The translations under genes and the position numbers were made by a program. Under the pieces are notes generated by a model, which did not search any database, was not told where the DNA came from, and saw nothing but the letters and a program-made list of their open reading frames with translations. A stretch of 64,000 bases of DNA from an uncultured Oscillibacter sp. (GTDB taxonomy: Bacteria; Bacillota; Clostridia; Oscillospirales; Oscillospiraceae): contig NZ_UQXD01000006.1 of NCBI RefSeq assembly GCF_900544955.1, positions 9,949 to 73,948 on the forward strand, given 5' to 3'. This document shows, in pieces, positions 33,071 through 41,894 of this stretch (its first letter is position 1; every line of letters begins with the position of its first letter).

Positions 33071-33859
33071 TTATTCGAAGTTGGGGGGGCGCTTTTCAAT
33101 GAAGGAGTGGATGCCCTCCGTGCCCTCGGGGGTCCGGAACAGCTCCTCGGCATAGATCATGCTGCGGTAGAAGCTGTCCTCGCTGCTCTTGTTCCAGGTC
33201 TCCCGCACGCTCTGCTTCACCACGCGGACGGAGGGAACCGGGCGGGAGGCGATCTTCTCCGCCCAGCGGATTGCCTCCTCCAGGACGGTGCCGGCGGGGC
33301 ACAGGCGGTTTGCCAGGCCGATGCGGTAGCACTCCTGGGCGGAGATGAACTCGCCGGACAGGGCCAGCTCCATGGTCTTGTTGGGGCCCACCAGCTTTGC
33401 GGTGCGGAAGATGCCGCCGCTGGAGGGGAAGAGGCCCAGGTTGATCTCAGGATAGGAGACCCGGGAGGTCTCGCTCATCAGGCGGAAGTCGCAGGCCACG
33501 GCCAGCTCCAGGCCGCCGCCGCAGGCGGTGCCCTCGACGGCCGCGATGGTGATCTGGGGCAGGTACTCCAGCATGTTCAGAACCTGGTTTTCCCGGAACA
33601 GCTTCTTTTGCAGGGGATCGTCCAGCAGACCCGGATACTGCTTGACATCGGAGCCGGCGCCGAACATCTTCAGGGAGGAGCTGCAAAGCACCACGCAGCG
33701 GATGTCGTCGTCGCTGGCAACAGAGCGGAGGGTGTCGTACATCTTGCCGAACATCTCAATGCTCATGGCATTGACAGGGGGGCGGTCCAGCGTGATTTTC
33801 AGGACATGGTGCTCCAGTTTCTCCACAAGGATACGGCCGTCGGCGGATTCGTTCGTCAT
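33071..33859 (-). CDS. Enoyl-CoA hydratase/isomerase (crotonase) family protein
   Basis: A 262-residue crotonase-fold protein that hydrates, isomerises or cleaves an acyl-CoA. The oxyanion-hole segment (SSSLKMFGAGSDVKQYPG) and the second hole TAVEGTACGGGLELAVACDFRLMS are present. At the positions of the two catalytic glutamates of true hydratases, the second is seen near INLGLFPSSGG, where Glu is replaced by Asn/Ser-type residues. This hints at an isomerase or lyase reaction rather than simple hydration (tentative). It starts two bases before the flavoprotein stop, so they are coupled. Confidence 0.87.
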   Translation of the reverse strand: MTNESADGRILVEKLEHHVLKITLDRPPVNAMSIEMFGKMYDTLRSVASDDDIRCVVLCSSSLKMFGAGSDVKQYPGLLDDPLQKKLFRENQVLNMLEYLPQITIAAVEGTACGGGLELAVACDFRLMSETSRVSYPEINLGLFPSSGGIFRTAKLVGPNKTMELALSGEFISAQECYRIGLANRLCPAGTVLEEAIRWAEKIASRPVPSVRVVKQSVRETWNKSSEDSFYRSMIYAEELFRTPEGTEGIHSFIEKRPPNFE

Positions 33860-33860
33860 T

Positions 33861-35534
33861 TCAAAAACCCCTTTCCATCGTCTCTTTGGAAATCTGCGGA
33901 TAGTCGCTGCGGTAGTGGCTGCCCCGGCTCTCCCGGCGCTCCAGCGCCGCGGAGGCCACCAGGCGGGCGGTGGTCAGCATGTTTTTCAGCCGCAGGGCGG
34001 CCTCCAGCCTGGCGGCGCTGAAATCGCAGGTGTTCCGGCCCAGCTGGGCGTCCAGCGTGTCGATGGTGTGCAGGCACTCCGTGAGGCCCGCCTCGTCCCG
34101 GACCACCATCAGCGTTTTGTCGCAGGTGCGGCGGAGGGTGCGGATCATCTCGCCGGTCTCCTCCTCCGCATACATGCCGAGCCCCGCGAGGAACGCCTCC
34201 TCCTGCTCGTACAGGGACGGCGCCGCCTCGACCAGGGCGGTCTTCTTGGCGGCCTCCGCCGCCGCCAGGCCGGCCCGGCGGCCGAAGACCTGGCAGGTGA
34301 CCATCATGTTTCCACCCAGCCGGTCCGCGCCGTGGGGGCCGGAGGCCACCTCCCCGGCGGCGTAGAGCCCGGGCAGGGAGCTGAGGGCGTTCTCGTCGAT
34401 CTTCACGCCGCCGTTGACCGCGTGGGCAAAGCAGGCGATCTCGATCTTGTCCTTGTACAGGTCCAGCCCCATCTCCAAAAAGCGCTGGTAGGTGAGGGGC
34501 CACATGGGGGCCAGCAGGCTCTCCGGGTCCCGGAACAGCGCCTCGAAATCGGTGTGGAGGAAGTCCAGGTAGACGTTGCCGCTCTCCGTGGCGCCGCCGC
34601 TGCGGATCTCGTTTTCCACGGCGATCTCCACGTATTTGGAGATGTCCCGGGAGCTGAAGGGGAAGTGCTTGTACTTGGCGGCGACGATCTCCTCTTCGGA
34701 GAGGGACGACGGCGCGTATTTGCCGATGAAGGGCTCGTGCCGCCCGTTGGTCAGGCGGGGCAGGGCCTCCCAGAGCTGGGGGCCCAGCAGGTTCACCTTG
34801 GGCTTTGCGAGGCCCAGGCCAATCTGGACGAATTCCATGTTCGTGATCCGGGCGCCGGCCCGGCTGCCCATGGCGTACCCGTCGCCGCTGATGTCGTCCG
34901 GATACATGTTCCGGGTGAAAATGGTGCTTCCGCCGCCCACGGCCAGCACCACCGCCTTGGCCAGGAGGGCGTACAGAGTGCCCTCCGCCGTGGCGAAGGC
35001 GCCGCAGCACACGCCGTCGCGCACCAGCAGGTTTGTCACCGTCAGGCCGTCCATGCAGCGAATGCCGTCGTCCGCCACCCGGCGACCCAGGGCCGCGCAG
35101 ACCGGTTTGAAGTGGTTTTCCACGATGTGGGAGCGGGGCTTGGTGGAGAAGCACCCCTGGTAGCACATGTAGGTGCCGTCGGGGTTTTTGCGGAAGGACA
35201 TGCCGCACTGCTCCAGGTAGTCCCGGGCTAGTTCGGCCTCCTCCGCCACCAGCCGCGCCAGGCGCGGGTCCGCCATGCCCAGCGCGGCGTCCATGATGTC
35301 GCGGTAGAAGACCTCCGGACTGTCCGTGGGGTCCAGGGCGCCGTCCGGGACGTTGAACGCCCCCAGCTCCGCGACGCTGTAATAGGTGCCACCGCTCTGG
35401 GCGGTGCGCCCCTTCGAGACCAGAAGCACCTCCGCACCGGCCTCCCGGGCGGCGCACGCCGCCCGGAGGCCCGCGGCGCCGCTGCCGATGACAAGGACCT
35501 CCGTCTGGATGCAGGCGCGTTTCATAAGAGCCAT
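33861..35534 (-). CDS. Soluble fumarate-reductase/aspartate-oxidase-like flavoprotein 1
   Basis: A 557-residue FAD protein of the fumarate reductase/succinate dehydrogenase flavoprotein superfamily. The dinucleotide motif VIGSGAAGLRAA is near residue 16, and the capping-domain boundary motif HGADRLGGNMMVTCQVFG near residue 385 has the superfamily's catalytic Arg. There is no signal peptide and no partner iron-sulfur or membrane subunit nearby, so it must use a soluble donor or acceptor. ATG 35534 is favoured by AGGAGG nine bases upstream. It is paralogous to the protein at 60710-62374, sharing SVAELGAFNVPDGA and long blocks throughout. Confidence 0.88.
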   Translation of the reverse strand: MALMKRACIQTEVLVIGSGAAGLRAACAAREAGAEVLLVSKGRTAQSGGTYYSVAELGAFNVPDGALDPTDSPEVFYRDIMDAALGMADPRLARLVAEEAELARDYLEQCGMSFRKNPDGTYMCYQGCFSTKPRSHIVENHFKPVCAALGRRVADDGIRCMDGLTVTNLLVRDGVCCGAFATAEGTLYALLAKAVVLAVGGGSTIFTRNMYPDDISGDGYAMGSRAGARITNMEFVQIGLGLAKPKVNLLGPQLWEALPRLTNGRHEPFIGKYAPSSLSEEEIVAAKYKHFPFSSRDISKYVEIAVENEIRSGGATESGNVYLDFLHTDFEALFRDPESLLAPMWPLTYQRFLEMGLDLYKDKIEIACFAHAVNGGVKIDENALSSLPGLYAAGEVASGPHGADRLGGNMMVTCQVFGRRAGLAAAEAAKKTALVEAAPSLYEQEEAFLAGLGMYAEEETGEMIRTLRRTCDKTLMVVRDEAGLTECLHTIDTLDAQLGRNTCDFSAARLEAALRLKNMLTTARLVASAALERRESRGSHYRSDYPQISKETMERGF

Positions 35535-35649
35535 TGATATCATCCTCCTTCTCTTGCGGCGGGGGCGCCGGCCTCCGCCGGCATTCCCCGGGATGGGGCC
35601 GACGCCCGGCCGGGAGGCGGGCGCCGCCCCGGGACGGCCTTCGGCGCCG

Positions 35650-36828
35650 TCACGGCTCGTTGGTCTTGACGATGCCCTGGGCCACCAGGTCCTGAATCTG
35701 CTCCTCCGTATAGCCCAGGCCGGTGAGCAGCTCCCGGGTGCTCTCGCCCAGCTCCGGCGGGAGCTTGCGCAGGGGCAGGGTCTTGCCGTCGTAGCGCAGG
35801 GGGTGGGCCAGGACCTTGACGTGGCCGGCGACGGGGTGGTCCATCTCCAGGAAGGGCTGGATGTGGTTCACCTGGGGGTCTTTCAGCATGTCCTCGTACT
35901 CGTTGACGGGGGCGTACCAGATGCCCTCCTCCTCAAACAGCGCCGTCCACTCGGCGGTGGTCTTTTGCAGCATCTGCTGGGCGATCATCCGGTCGAAGCG
36001 GACCCGGTCGTGGAGCTGGTCGTCCCGGGTGAACTGGTCCACCTCCTCCGGATCGAAAATCTTGTGCAGGTTTTCAAAGGAGGTCAGGCTGACCGTCAGG
36101 TAGCCGTCCTTGGTCTTGTAGGAGCCGTAGGGCGGCTCGTGATAGCGGGTGGAGAGGCCGGTGGAGGCCCGCTCGGACAGCTTGCCGCCGTTCAGGTACA
36201 GGCCCAGCGGCTCCATCTGGATGTCCAGGGCCGCGTTCAGCAAACTGGCGTCCACCAGGTGGCCCTTTCCGGTGCGGTCCCGGTCCAGCAGGGCGGCCAG
36301 CACGCCCAGGGCGGCCAGGGTGGCGCCGTGCTGGTCCACCAGTGTGCAGCCGATGTTGTAGGGCTCCCCGGCGCCGTTCAGGGAGGCCAGGCCGCTGATG
36401 CTCTGGGCCAGCAGGTCCTGGCCCGGGCGCTTGAGGTAGGGGCCGTCGGGGCCGTACCCGGAGCAGGAGCAGTAGATGAGCTTGGGGTTGATGGCGCTGA
36501 GCGCCTCGTAGGAGTAGCCCAGCTTGTTCATCACGCCCGGCCGGAAGTTCTCCACCACCACGTCGGTGGTCTTGACCAGGTCGTAGATGATCTTTCGGGC
36601 CTCCTCCGACTTCAGGTTGATGGAGAGGGAGCCCTGGTTGCGGTTGCCCTGGAGGAAGAACACGCTGACGCCGTTCAGGTAGGCGTCGCAGCCGGACCAG
36701 TTGCGCTCATAGGCGCCCTTCAGCGCCTCCACCTTCACCACGTCCGCGCCCAGGTCCGCCAGAATCTGGGCACAGGAGGGGCCCTGGAGATAGTGGGTGA
36801 AGCTCAGTACTTTTACGCCTTCAATCAT
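35650..36828 (-). CDS. Family III CoA-transferase (CaiB/BaiF type) 1
   Basis: A 392-residue enzyme that moves CoA from a donor thioester to a carboxylic acid. It begins VKVLSFTHYLQGPSCAQILADLGADVVKVE, the hallmark N-terminus, and has the catalytic Asp in RPGQDLLAQSISG near residue 160. ATG 36828 is chosen because the frame upstream starts only with TTG. Acceptors in this family include oxalate, carnitine, bile acids, aromatic acids and C5 dicarboxylates. The TRAP transporter in the operon fits an organic acid. It is paralogous to 58357-59544. Confidence 0.93.
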   Translation of the reverse strand: MIEGVKVLSFTHYLQGPSCAQILADLGADVVKVEALKGAYERNWSGCDAYLNGVSVFFLQGNRNQGSLSINLKSEEARKIIYDLVKTTDVVVENFRPGVMNKLGYSYEALSAINPKLIYCSCSGYGPDGPYLKRPGQDLLAQSISGLASLNGAGEPYNIGCTLVDQHGATLAALGVLAALLDRDRTGKGHLVDASLLNAALDIQMEPLGLYLNGGKLSERASTGLSTRYHEPPYGSYKTKDGYLTVSLTSFENLHKIFDPEEVDQFTRDDQLHDRVRFDRMIAQQMLQKTTAEWTALFEEEGIWYAPVNEYEDMLKDPQVNHIQPFLEMDHPVAGHVKVLAHPLRYDGKTLPLRKLPPELGESTRELLTGLGYTEEQIQDLVAQGIVKTNEP

Positions 36829-36856
36829 GGTAGTTTCCGTTCCTTTCGTCAAAACC

Positions 36857-37321
36857 TCAGGTTTTTTCGGATGCGGGGCGATGGGCCCACATCATCAGCG
36901 TCTGAATGCCGCTCTGGCAGACGGTGCCGTGCTGGTTGATCAGCTCAAAGTGGAGCTTCAGAACGCCGCGGTCCGGCTTGCTCTTGCTGGGGCGGATGTC
37001 CGCCACCGTCACATGGCAGTAGATGGTGTCGTCGAAGAAGATGGGGGCCTCGAATTTCCAGTCCTCGATGCCGAGAAAGGCGATGGAGGAGTCCCGCAGC
37101 AGGTCGATCTGAAAGAGCAGGCCGTGGGAGATGGACAGCCCCAGCAGGCCGTGGGTGATGCGCTGGCCGAACTGGCCGCGGGCCATTTTCTCCCGGTCAA
37201 AGTGATTGGGATGGAGGTCGCCGGTCATACAGCCGAACACGACCGCATCCGTCCCGGTAAACGTTCTCGCCGGAGTGTTGAACTCCTGGCCGAGCGTGTA
37301 TTCGTCCAAGTAAATCGACAT
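36857..37321 (-). CDS. MaoC-like hydratase 1 (hot-dog fold)
   Basis: A 154-residue single hot-dog protein with the (R)-specific hydratase signature: catalytic Asp and His in TGDLHPNHFD near residue 34-43, then ITHGLLGLS. It probably hydrates an enoyl-CoA made by the upstream CoA-transferase. It is strikingly close to the protein at 53245-53712, about three quarters identical by eye along the whole length including the start MSIYLDEYTLGQEF. The gene begins 101 bases after dctM1, the gap being occupied by a hairpin. Confidence 0.9.
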   Translation of the reverse strand: MSIYLDEYTLGQEFNTPARTFTGTDAVVFGCMTGDLHPNHFDREKMARGQFGQRITHGLLGLSISHGLLFQIDLLRDSSIAFLGIEDWKFEAPIFFDDTIYCHVTVADIRPSKSKPDRGVLKLHFELINQHGTVCQSGIQTLMMWAHRPASEKT

Positions 37322-37353
37322 AGCAGCAATCCTTTCACTCGATGTCGTCTTGG

Positions 37354-37384
37354 TTCACGCCTGCCGCGGCGCGGCAGGCGTGAA
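37354..37384 (-). other. Intercistronic hairpin between dctM1 and maoC1
   Basis: A 14-bp perfect stem (37354-37367 with 37371-37384) with no U tract. It lies inside the operon and could protect the upstream mRNA from 3' decay or partly attenuate transcription. Confidence 0.7.
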
Positions 37385-37422
37385 TCCGCGTTACGGACTC
37401 GTCCGGAGGGCGGTTTTCCATC

Positions 37423-38703
37423 TCAGACCAACAGATTGGGGAGGAAGAGCACCGTCTGGGGGACGAAGATCATCGCAAGAATGACCAGGATGTAGACCAG
37501 ATAGAAGAATTTCAGCTCCTTGATGACCTTGATGGTGGGAACGCCGGCCAGTCCGGAGGAGAGCAGCAGCGTCATGCCGTAGGGCGGCGTCAGCAGGCCG
37601 AAGCACAGGACCACCGTGACCAGCACGCCCATGTGGATGGGGTTGATGGCGGCGGCGTTGGCCATCTGCTGCACGATGGGCAGGAAGATGATGATGGCGG
37701 GGATGGCGTCCATGAAGGTGCCCAGCACGATGTACAAAAAGGTGATGAACAGCAGCGTGGGAATCTGCTTGCCCACGATGGGGCCGGCGGCGTCCATCAT
37801 CATCTGGGGGATTTGCAGATAGGCCATCATGTAGCCGAAGGCGCCGGCGCCGCCCACGCACAGCAGGGGCTTGGCGCTCTCCACGCAGGACTTCATGAAC
37901 ACGCCTGCCATCTGCTTCCACGTACAGGTGCGGTAGACGAACATGACCAGGATCAGGGAGTAGACCACCGCGATCATGCCGCTTTCGGTGGCGGTAAAGG
38001 TGCCGCTCAAAACGCCGAAGATGATGATGAGGGGGACCAGCAGGGCGGTGAAGGCCTTTTTGGTGGCCTCCCAGATCTCGCGCAGCGTTGCGCGCTTTTG
38101 AATCGCAACGCACTTATGCCGCTTGGCCCAGACGTAGGTGACGGCCATGATGGTCAGGCCCACCAGCACGCCGGGCACGATGCCGCCCATGAACAGCGCG
38201 GCGATGGACACGCTGCCGAAGGCGCCGTAGGTGACCATCATGATGCTGGGGGGAATGATGGGGCCAATGGTGGCGGCGGAGGCGTTGATGGCGGCCGCCA
38301 TCTCGGGGGAATAGCCCGCCTTGCGCATGGAGGGGATCATGATGCCGCCCAGGGCGGCGGCGTCGGCGGTGGCGGAGCCGGAGATGCCGGCCATGATCAT
38401 GTTCGCCACCACGTTCACGTGGCCCAGGCCGCCGGTGATGTGGCCCACCAGCTTGCTGGCAAAGCCCACCAGACGGTCCGTGATCTGGCCCAGGTCCATG
38501 ATGTTGCCCACCAGCAAAAACAGGGGAATGGCCAGCAGAGTGAAGGAGTCCAGCTGGGCGTAAATCTGCTGGCACATGACGATGGGGGTGATGCCGACGG
38601 TGAGGCCGGAGACCAGCGCGGAGATGCCCAGGCTCATGGCCACAGGCACGCCGATGAGGCACATGGCAAAAAACGTGCCGAATAACAGTAAAATCGTACC
38701 CAT
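37423..38703 (-). CDS. TRAP transporter large permease (DctM) 1
   Basis: The sodium-coupled transport channel of a TRAP importer. The 426-residue membrane protein has about 12 hydrophobic segments. Family blocks such as GISGSATADAAALGGIMIPSM, PPSIMMVTYG and LTPPYGMTLLLSSGLAG are present. ATG 38703 follows the dctQ1 stop by three bases. Length is normal and no frameshift is seen. It is paralogous to 55274-56581, but the two are visibly diverged, so substrate kinetics may differ. Confidence 0.95.
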   Translation of the reverse strand: MGTILLLFGTFFAMCLIGVPVAMSLGISALVSGLTVGITPIVMCQQIYAQLDSFTLLAIPLFLLVGNIMDLGQITDRLVGFASKLVGHITGGLGHVNVVANMIMAGISGSATADAAALGGIMIPSMRKAGYSPEMAAAINASAATIGPIIPPSIMMVTYGAFGSVSIAALFMGGIVPGVLVGLTIMAVTYVWAKRHKCVAIQKRATLREIWEATKKAFTALLVPLIIIFGVLSGTFTATESGMIAVVYSLILVMFVYRTCTWKQMAGVFMKSCVESAKPLLCVGGAGAFGYMMAYLQIPQMMMDAAGPIVGKQIPTLLFITFLYIVLGTFMDAIPAIIIFLPIVQQMANAAAINPIHMGVLVTVVLCFGLLTPPYGMTLLLSSGLAGVPTIKVIKELKFFYLVYILVILAMIFVPQTVLFLPNLLV

Positions 38704-38706
38704 GTG

Positions 38707-39246
38707 TTACGTCTCCTTCCGCTCAATTTCAATTCCGAATACATTTTCAACCATGCCCTCCAGGCAGTACAACAGCATGAAAATGCCGCTCACGGGAAAG
38801 GACATGCGATAGACGATCAGGGGAATCCCGGAGGGCAGAGATTTCTTCACAATACCCTGCAGGGCGAACTTATAGCCGAAATACAGCAGGACAATCACAA
38901 AGATCACGCTCAAAAGGTAGGAGATGACCGCCAGCGTCCGGCGGACGACGGGGTTGTTAAAGTGGAGAATATCGATTTTGAAATGGGTGCCGCGGCGGAA
39001 CGCCACCGCCGACCCCAGGAAAATGGACCACATGTACAAAAGCCGGGAGATTTCCTCCATCCACACGATGGGGTTAAAAAAGGTGCGGAACAAAACGTCG
39101 GTGAAGACGGTGAGGACAAAGCCTGCGACCGTCGCGCCGCCAAGCGCCATCAGGAGCCGCTCCGTCGCATCGTCGAACTGGATGAGCTTGGTCAGCGCGG
39201 GGTGTTGGTTCTGTGCACGCATAGGATACTCCTCTCTCAGAATCAA
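38707..39246 (-). CDS. TRAP transporter small permease (DctQ) 1
   Basis: A 179-residue membrane subunit with four predicted helices (about residues 33-55, 70-90, 110-132 and 145-168). It carries the WMEEISRLLYMWSIFLGSA segment, which is the conserved E-E-R core of DctQ proteins. It supports DctM in the permease complex. It is followed by DctM with a three-base gap. Confidence 0.92.
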   Translation of the reverse strand: MILREEYPMRAQNQHPALTKLIQFDDATERLLMALGGATVAGFVLTVFTDVLFRTFFNPIVWMEEISRLLYMWSIFLGSAVAFRRGTHFKIDILHFNNPVVRRTLAVISYLLSVIFVIVLLYFGYKFALQGIVKKSLPSGIPLIVYRMSFPVSGIFMLLYCLEGMVENVFGIEIERKET

Positions 39247-39248
39247 AT

Positions 39249-39293
39249 TGCCGGGCGGGGAGACAGGAAACCGCCTGCCTCCCTGTCCGGCAT
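39249..39293 (-). other. Imperfect hairpin between dctP1 and dctQ1
   Basis: GCCGGGCGGGGAGACAGG pairs, with mismatches, with CCTGCCTCCCTGTCCGGC. Such a structure after the binding-protein gene can raise its mRNA level over that of the permease genes. Confidence 0.55.
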
Positions 39294-39352
39294 CATACCT
39301 TCGCGTTCAAAAGAATCAAAAGGGGAACGGGCCGTCAGCGGCCGCGGGAAGA

Positions 39353-40411
39353 TCAGGCGTGGTCGCGGATGAACTCCAGCACCCACTCGCAGCCCAGCTC
39401 CTTGGCGTTTTCATCCTGGATGGGCAGGATCTTCTCTTTGAACTCGCTGATGTCGGGCTCCACAACCGTCACGCCGTGGTTTTCCACCATGTCGTCTACC
39501 AGGCTGCTCTCAATGTCGTTGGCATACTCCAGGCCGGCCTTGGCGGCGTCCACGGCGGCGGGGATGACCAGCTCGTACAGGTCCTCAGGCAGCTTCTCCT
39601 TCACGGAGTCGGACATCCACATCTCGAGGATGGCGTACTGGTGGTTGGTGAGGTTCAGATAGGGCGCCACCTCGTAGTGCTTGGCAGAGTAGTAGGAGGA
39701 GATGCTGTTCTCGGCGCCCTCCACCAGGTCGGTCTGCAACGCCGTGTACACCTCGCCGAAGTTGACGGTGGTGGGCTTGGCGCCCAGGGCGCTCCAGACG
39801 GTGGACTCGATGGGCGCGGACATGACGCGGATTTTGTGGCCCGCCAGGGCGGCCAGGCTGTCAACGGGGAAGGTGGTGTACAGGTGGCGCGGGGTGGCGG
39901 GGAACAGGCTCATCAGCTGGAAGCCGTTGTTGCCGGCGGCCACCAGGTCCCGCCAGTACTGCTGGAACTCCTCGTCGTAGGCCACCGTCTTCAGGTGGTC
40001 GATGTCGTTGAACAGGTAGCTGCAGGACATGGCGGCCAGCTCCGGCACATACACGGCGGCGTTGGAGGAGGAGGAAATCTGGAAGTCCAGCGTGCCCATG
40101 GAGAGGGACTCCAGCATGGTGGCCTCGCTGCCCAGCTGTGCGGCGGGATAGACCTCCACCGTAATACGGCCGTTGGACCGCTCGTTCAGCAATTCCGCAA
40201 ACTTCAGGGCCGCCACGTTGAAATAGTTGTCCTCAGGCTGGTCGTGGCCGAACTTGAGGGTGTAGGTCTCCCCGGAATCGGCGGGGGCGCCGCTGTCGGG
40301 CGCGGGGGAGGAGGTGCCTCCGGAGGTGCTTCCGCCGGAACTGCCGCCGCCGCAGGCCGAGACAGACAGGACCATGACAATCGTCATGAGGATCGCAAGA
40401 GCCTTTTTCAT
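39353..40411 (-). CDS. TRAP transporter substrate-binding lipoprotein (DctP) 1
   Basis: A 352-residue solute-binding protein. The signal peptide (residues 1-19, MKKALAILMTIVMVLSVSA) ends at a lipobox with Cys20, followed by a Gly/Ser linker typical of lipid-anchored binding proteins. Conserved DctP features include LKFGHDQPEDNYFNVAALKFAELLNERS and the carboxylate-binding Arg region near VYPAAQLGSEATMLESLSMG. Bound ligands in the family are mostly organic acids. It is the first gene of cluster 1, behind the operator-like sites at 40581-40605. Confidence 0.94.
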   Translation of the reverse strand: MKKALAILMTIVMVLSVSACGGGSSGGSTSGGTSSPAPDSGAPADSGETYTLKFGHDQPEDNYFNVAALKFAELLNERSNGRITVEVYPAAQLGSEATMLESLSMGTLDFQISSSSNAAVYVPELAAMSCSYLFNDIDHLKTVAYDEEFQQYWRDLVAAGNNGFQLMSLFPATPRHLYTTFPVDSLAALAGHKIRVMSAPIESTVWSALGAKPTTVNFGEVYTALQTDLVEGAENSISSYYSAKHYEVAPYLNLTNHQYAILEMWMSDSVKEKLPEDLYELVIPAAVDAAKAGLEYANDIESSLVDDMVENHGVTVVEPDISEFKEKILPIQDENAKELGCEWVLEFIRDHA

Positions 40412-40580
40412 TTTTGTTACTCCTTTACACGCAGCTTGTTTTCAGCGATATTACCATGTCAGATTGAATGGACAGGCGCCAGTTTCGTGGACGGACCCCG
40501 GGCAATTGCACCTCTTTTCCTGTCAGATTTCCGGCCGGACCATCGTATCAGACAGATTGCTGATCGACTGGAAGGGTGGT

Positions 40581-40605
40581 AGTTCGTAATATAGAACTTT
40601 GTTCT
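40581..40605 (-). promoter_or_regulatory. Operator-like site upstream of dctP1
   Basis: AGTTCGTAATATAGAAC at 40581-40597 (GTTC-N8-GAAC) overlaps AGAACTTTGTTCT at 40593-40605 (GAAC-N3-GTTC). The same two-part motif recurs at four places in cluster 2. No convincing -35/-10 pair was found between this site and dctP1. Confidence 0.72.
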
Positions 40606-40636
40606 TAAATGCGAATAACAAAGAAAGGGCCCCGGG

Positions 40637-41365
40637 TCAGGCGAGCAGGGCAAGCCGGGTGCCCATGTCGGAGGCCGCTTTCTGAAGGGTCTGCACCATG
40701 CCGCCGAAGGCGGCGTCGGCGGTGTCGGGCTGCAGCAGATAGACGCAGATAAAGCCGAGGCAGGACTGCGCGATCCCCTGCACGGGGACCACCAGGCTGT
40801 ACAGCTCGTGCAGATGGTCGCAGGTGAGCATGTCGTAGCCGCGGCTGCGGATGCGCTCCATGTGCGCGCACAGGCGCTTGGCCTGCTCCGGGCGGATCCC
40901 GTGCGTGAGCTCGGACTTCCGGTGGGCGCAGACGGAGAGGCAGACCGGCCCGTACAGCCCGGTCCGCACGTCGATGCTCTGCCCAACGGTGGCGTTGGGG
41001 TAGGGGGTTCCGGGGTACGGACTGATGCAGAGCAGGGAGTAGGCGTCGTTGCTGAACTGGTAGAACGCGGTGGATTTTTTCAGCTTCGCGGACAGGGCGG
41101 CCAGCTCGGGCTGCACGATGGAGTAGGTGTCCGAGCCGGAGATCTCGTTGAACGCCAGCTCATAGATGCCGGGGCCCAGGACCACGGTCAGCTGGCGGGC
41201 GTCCGTGATGGTCAACAGGCGCTTCTCCGACAGCGTGTGGATGATGTTGAACGCGGTGCTCTTGGGAATGTCGAGCTGACTGGAGACATCCGATAATGTC
41301 GAACCGCATTTTGACTTTGAGACAAAAAACAAAACCTCTGCGGCCCGCGCAACTGAGTTAACCAT
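40637..41365 (-). CDS. IclR family transcriptional regulator (cluster 1, proximal)
   Basis: A 242-residue IclR protein with a winged helix at the N-terminus (SVARAAEVLFFVSKSK...LSDVSSQLDIPKSTAFNIIHTL) and an effector domain. The effector domain is divergent, lacking the usual H-x-TA-x-GK block. ATG 41365 is preceded by GGGGAG. It lies immediately upstream of dctP1 in the same direction and is probably the main regulator of cluster 1. A palindrome at 41417-41432 upstream suggests self-control. Confidence 0.9.
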   Translation of the reverse strand: MVNSVARAAEVLFFVSKSKCGSTLSDVSSQLDIPKSTAFNIIHTLSEKRLLTITDARQLTVVLGPGIYELAFNEISGSDTYSIVQPELAALSAKLKKSTAFYQFSNDAYSLLCISPYPGTPYPNATVGQSIDVRTGLYGPVCLSVCAHRKSELTHGIRPEQAKRLCAHMERIRSRGYDMLTCDHLHELYSLVVPVQGIAQSCLGFICVYLLQPDTADAAFGGMVQTLQKAASDMGTRLALLA

Positions 41366-41416
41366 GAATCGAATCACTCCCCATGTGCATAGACTACTCT
41401 ATTCGGCTGGGATATG

Positions 41417-41432
41417 TATGCACGTGTGCATA
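41417..41432 (-). promoter_or_regulatory. Palindrome upstream of iclR (cluster 1, proximal)
   Basis: TATGCAC-GT-GTGCATA is a perfect 7-bp inverted repeat, with a further half-site GTGCATA at 41385-41391. It lies 52 bases from the start codon, a plausible autoregulatory site. Confidence 0.6.
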
Positions 41433-41894
41433 GGAAGGGGACAATTTCGACAGAAAAAATTGTGGGATCGGTCAACGCGGAGAAAATGCATCCGAAAAAA
41501 TTGGCGAAATCGACGGCTGCGGTGCGGATGGCCCTGTTGCGGCACCCCGGTGCGCTTGCAGGGGTGGTGCTGGTTTTGGGGGAAAAGACGGGCTGTCCCG
41601 GCGCGAAAGCCCTCCCCTCCGGGGCAGCCCGGCTTTGACAGTCGGGTGTTCCCCGGCGGGACGCAGGACACCCCACCCGGCAGGCGCGGTTCCGCGGATG
41701 TGGGGGGCTTCCCCGGCGCGCGGGGGACGGCCAGGCGCCGGGGGAGGCGCCGGAATGGCCGTCCGGGTCCGGCACATGGGGGCGCGGCGGGGGCCGCCCG
41801 CTCATATTTGCGCGAAAATGCGCCAAGACTATCCCTGTTGTTTCCAATGTGGTATATTGCCTGCAAAACCAGATGAAAACGGGGGGAGAGCGCC
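41433..41894. other. Divergent intergenic region, no gene seen
   Basis: About 460 bases between the divergent iclR and phosphodiesterase genes. Open frames are Pro/Arg/Gly-rich and unconvincing. A TGGTATATT (extended -10 type) near 41852-41860 may drive the phosphodiesterase gene. Confidence 0.5.

Noticed and set aside
41433..41894. Small genes in the divergent intergenic region
   Set aside because: Candidate frames lack ribosome sites and conserved features and are Pro/Arg/Gly-rich.
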